NCBI GenBank assembly: GCA_964636705.1
Contig: CAZWUJ010000002.1
Span: 124,001-188,000 of the forward strand
DNA length: 64,000 nt
From: VXRJ01 sp964636705
GTDB taxonomy: Bacteria; Acidobacteriota; Vicinamibacteria; Vicinamibacterales; UBA8438
Reading direction: 5' to 3'
This document shows, in pieces, positions 63,392 to 64,000 of this stretch; position 1 is the first letter of the stretch; every line of letters begins with the position of its first letter. Both the position numbers and the translations under genes were made by a program. The notes beneath the pieces were generated by a model. That model saw only the letters and a list, made by a program, of their open reading frames with translations. It did not search any database and was not told the DNA's origin.

Positions 63392-64000
63392 CTACTCGTA
63401 GTACGCCGGCACCTTGTCGAGCTCCTCGAACAGCGCCAGGTCGTGCTCGATCCAGAACGTCGCTCCCACCTCCTCCACGAAGGCCTCGATCCGGTCCATC
63501 GACGCCAGGGTTTCTTCCCGGTCAGAGTTGAACGTCGGCACGCGGCGATCCGCGCGGCTCAGGCGGAAATGATAGAGATCGCCCGACAACACGAGAGGAC
63601 CGGTGTCGGCAAGGTCGAGGAAGAGCACCTGGTGTCCCGGCGTGTGACCTGGCGCCGAGAGGATGCGGACCCGGCCGTCGCCGAAGACGTCGTGGTCGCC
63701 GTCCAGGATGATGCGTTCGGCGTCCCGCATGTTCTCGTAGAGTTCGGACTGCGCCGCCGGCACATCGCTGGCGCCGCCGAACATCGCCTCGTACTCGGGG
63801 CCCTGGACCAGCCAGGTCGCGCCTTCGATCTCGTTGGCCACGCCGACATGGTCGTAGTGCATGTGGGAGAAGGCCACGTAGTCGAGCGAACTGAGGTCGA
63901 AACCGAGATCAACCTCGGCCAACTGGCTGGCCAGCGTCTGGTCGAGCCGGTTGTTGCCCTGCCAGCCGTCCGCCTCGGCCGTCGACGAGGGGAGGCCGCC
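63392..64000 (-). CDS. Metallo-beta-lactamase-fold hydrolase (partial)
   Basis: The C-terminal 202 residues of an MBL-fold protein; the reading frame stays open to the right edge (GGLPSSTAEADGWQGNN at the cut), so the N-terminus is missing. The zinc motif is in AFSHMHYDHVG (HxHxDH), then SAPGHTPGHQV and LSGDLYHFR, then WIEHD. The WLVQGPEYEAMFG and PGHTPGH layout recalls the N-acyl-homoserine lactonase-like group, though the substrate is open. It converges on the redoxin gene across hairpins f and g. Confidence 0.88.
   Translation of the reverse strand, partial: GGLPSSTAEADGWQGNNRLDQTLASQLAEVDLGFDLSSLDYVAFSHMHYDHVGVANEIEGATWLVQGPEYEAMFGGASDVPAAQSELYENMRDAERIILDGDHDVFGDGRVRILSAPGHTPGHQVLFLDLADTGPLVLSGDLYHFRLSRADRRVPTFNSDREETLASMDRIEAFVEEVGATFWIEHDLALFEELDKVPAYYE

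Overview
This window is a gene-dense, high-GC bacterial chromosome segment. It holds one tRNA gene, no rRNA, no phage or transposase genes and no CRISPR array. The mix of content suggests a member of the Acidobacteriota, or a close ecological analogue: a long protein of the acidobacterial VWFA-related type, several secreted PQQ-type beta-propeller dehydrogenases, many exported hydrolases, and Tat-exported enzymes. That assignment is inference, because no rRNA is present.

Region 1 (1-14.6 kb) is mostly one long minus-strand run: VWFA protein, split B12-dependent acyl-CoA mutase, receiver-domain protein, valS, nadC, birA, coaX and an unknown gene, with tiny gaps or 1-4 nt overlaps. The mutase carries Phe52 and Gln170 where methylmalonyl-CoA mutase has Tyr and Arg, which is the isobutyryl-CoA mutase signature. 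Two acyl-CoA dehydrogenases lie beside it, so the area looks like branched or short acyl-CoA metabolism next to NAD, biotin and CoA cofactor genes.

Region 2 (12.5-28.2 kb) is housekeeping. A minus-strand run holds uvrC, trpS, scpA, scpB, a pseudouridine synthase gene, cmk, rpsA, an HU/IHF gene, a HIT gene and an acyl-CoA dehydrogenase gene. It is followed by a CDP-alcohol phosphatidyltransferase gene, efp, a 3-methyladenine glycosylase gene and uvrA.

Region 3 (28.2-49.2 kb) is largely metabolic and extracytoplasmic: nitroreductase, Tat-type haloacid dehalogenase, secreted alpha/beta hydrolase, tRNA-Thr(CGT), a cytochrome c-PQQ fusion, a second PQQ propeller, aroC, a dienelactone hydrolase, an SGNH hydrolase, a membrane-anchored protein made of about nine 22-residue repeats, an MFS transporter, a lipoprotein carboxylesterase and a lipoprotein penicillin-acylase homologue.

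Region 4 (49.2-64 kb) is accessory. It has a cobalt-type nitrile hydratase operon whose alpha subunit begins with a twin-arginine signal, facing two tandem toxin-antitoxin modules (AbrB/Doc, with the Doc C-terminus apparently broken, and Phd/PIN). After these come a polysaccharide deacetylase, metallo-beta-lactamase-fold hydrolases, a third PQQ enzyme, a thioredoxin-like ferredoxin, a large lipoprotein hydrolase, a predicted outer-membrane barrel and a redoxin fused to a domain of unknown function.

Seven copies of an 18-nt hairpin (GCCGGY...RCCGGC, usually with a GCACC tail) sit only in intergenic gaps, mostly between convergent genes. Their paired base changes preserve the stem. The strongest leads are the Tat-type nitrile hydratase, the covarying hairpin family, the ICM-type mutase and the redoxin fusion.
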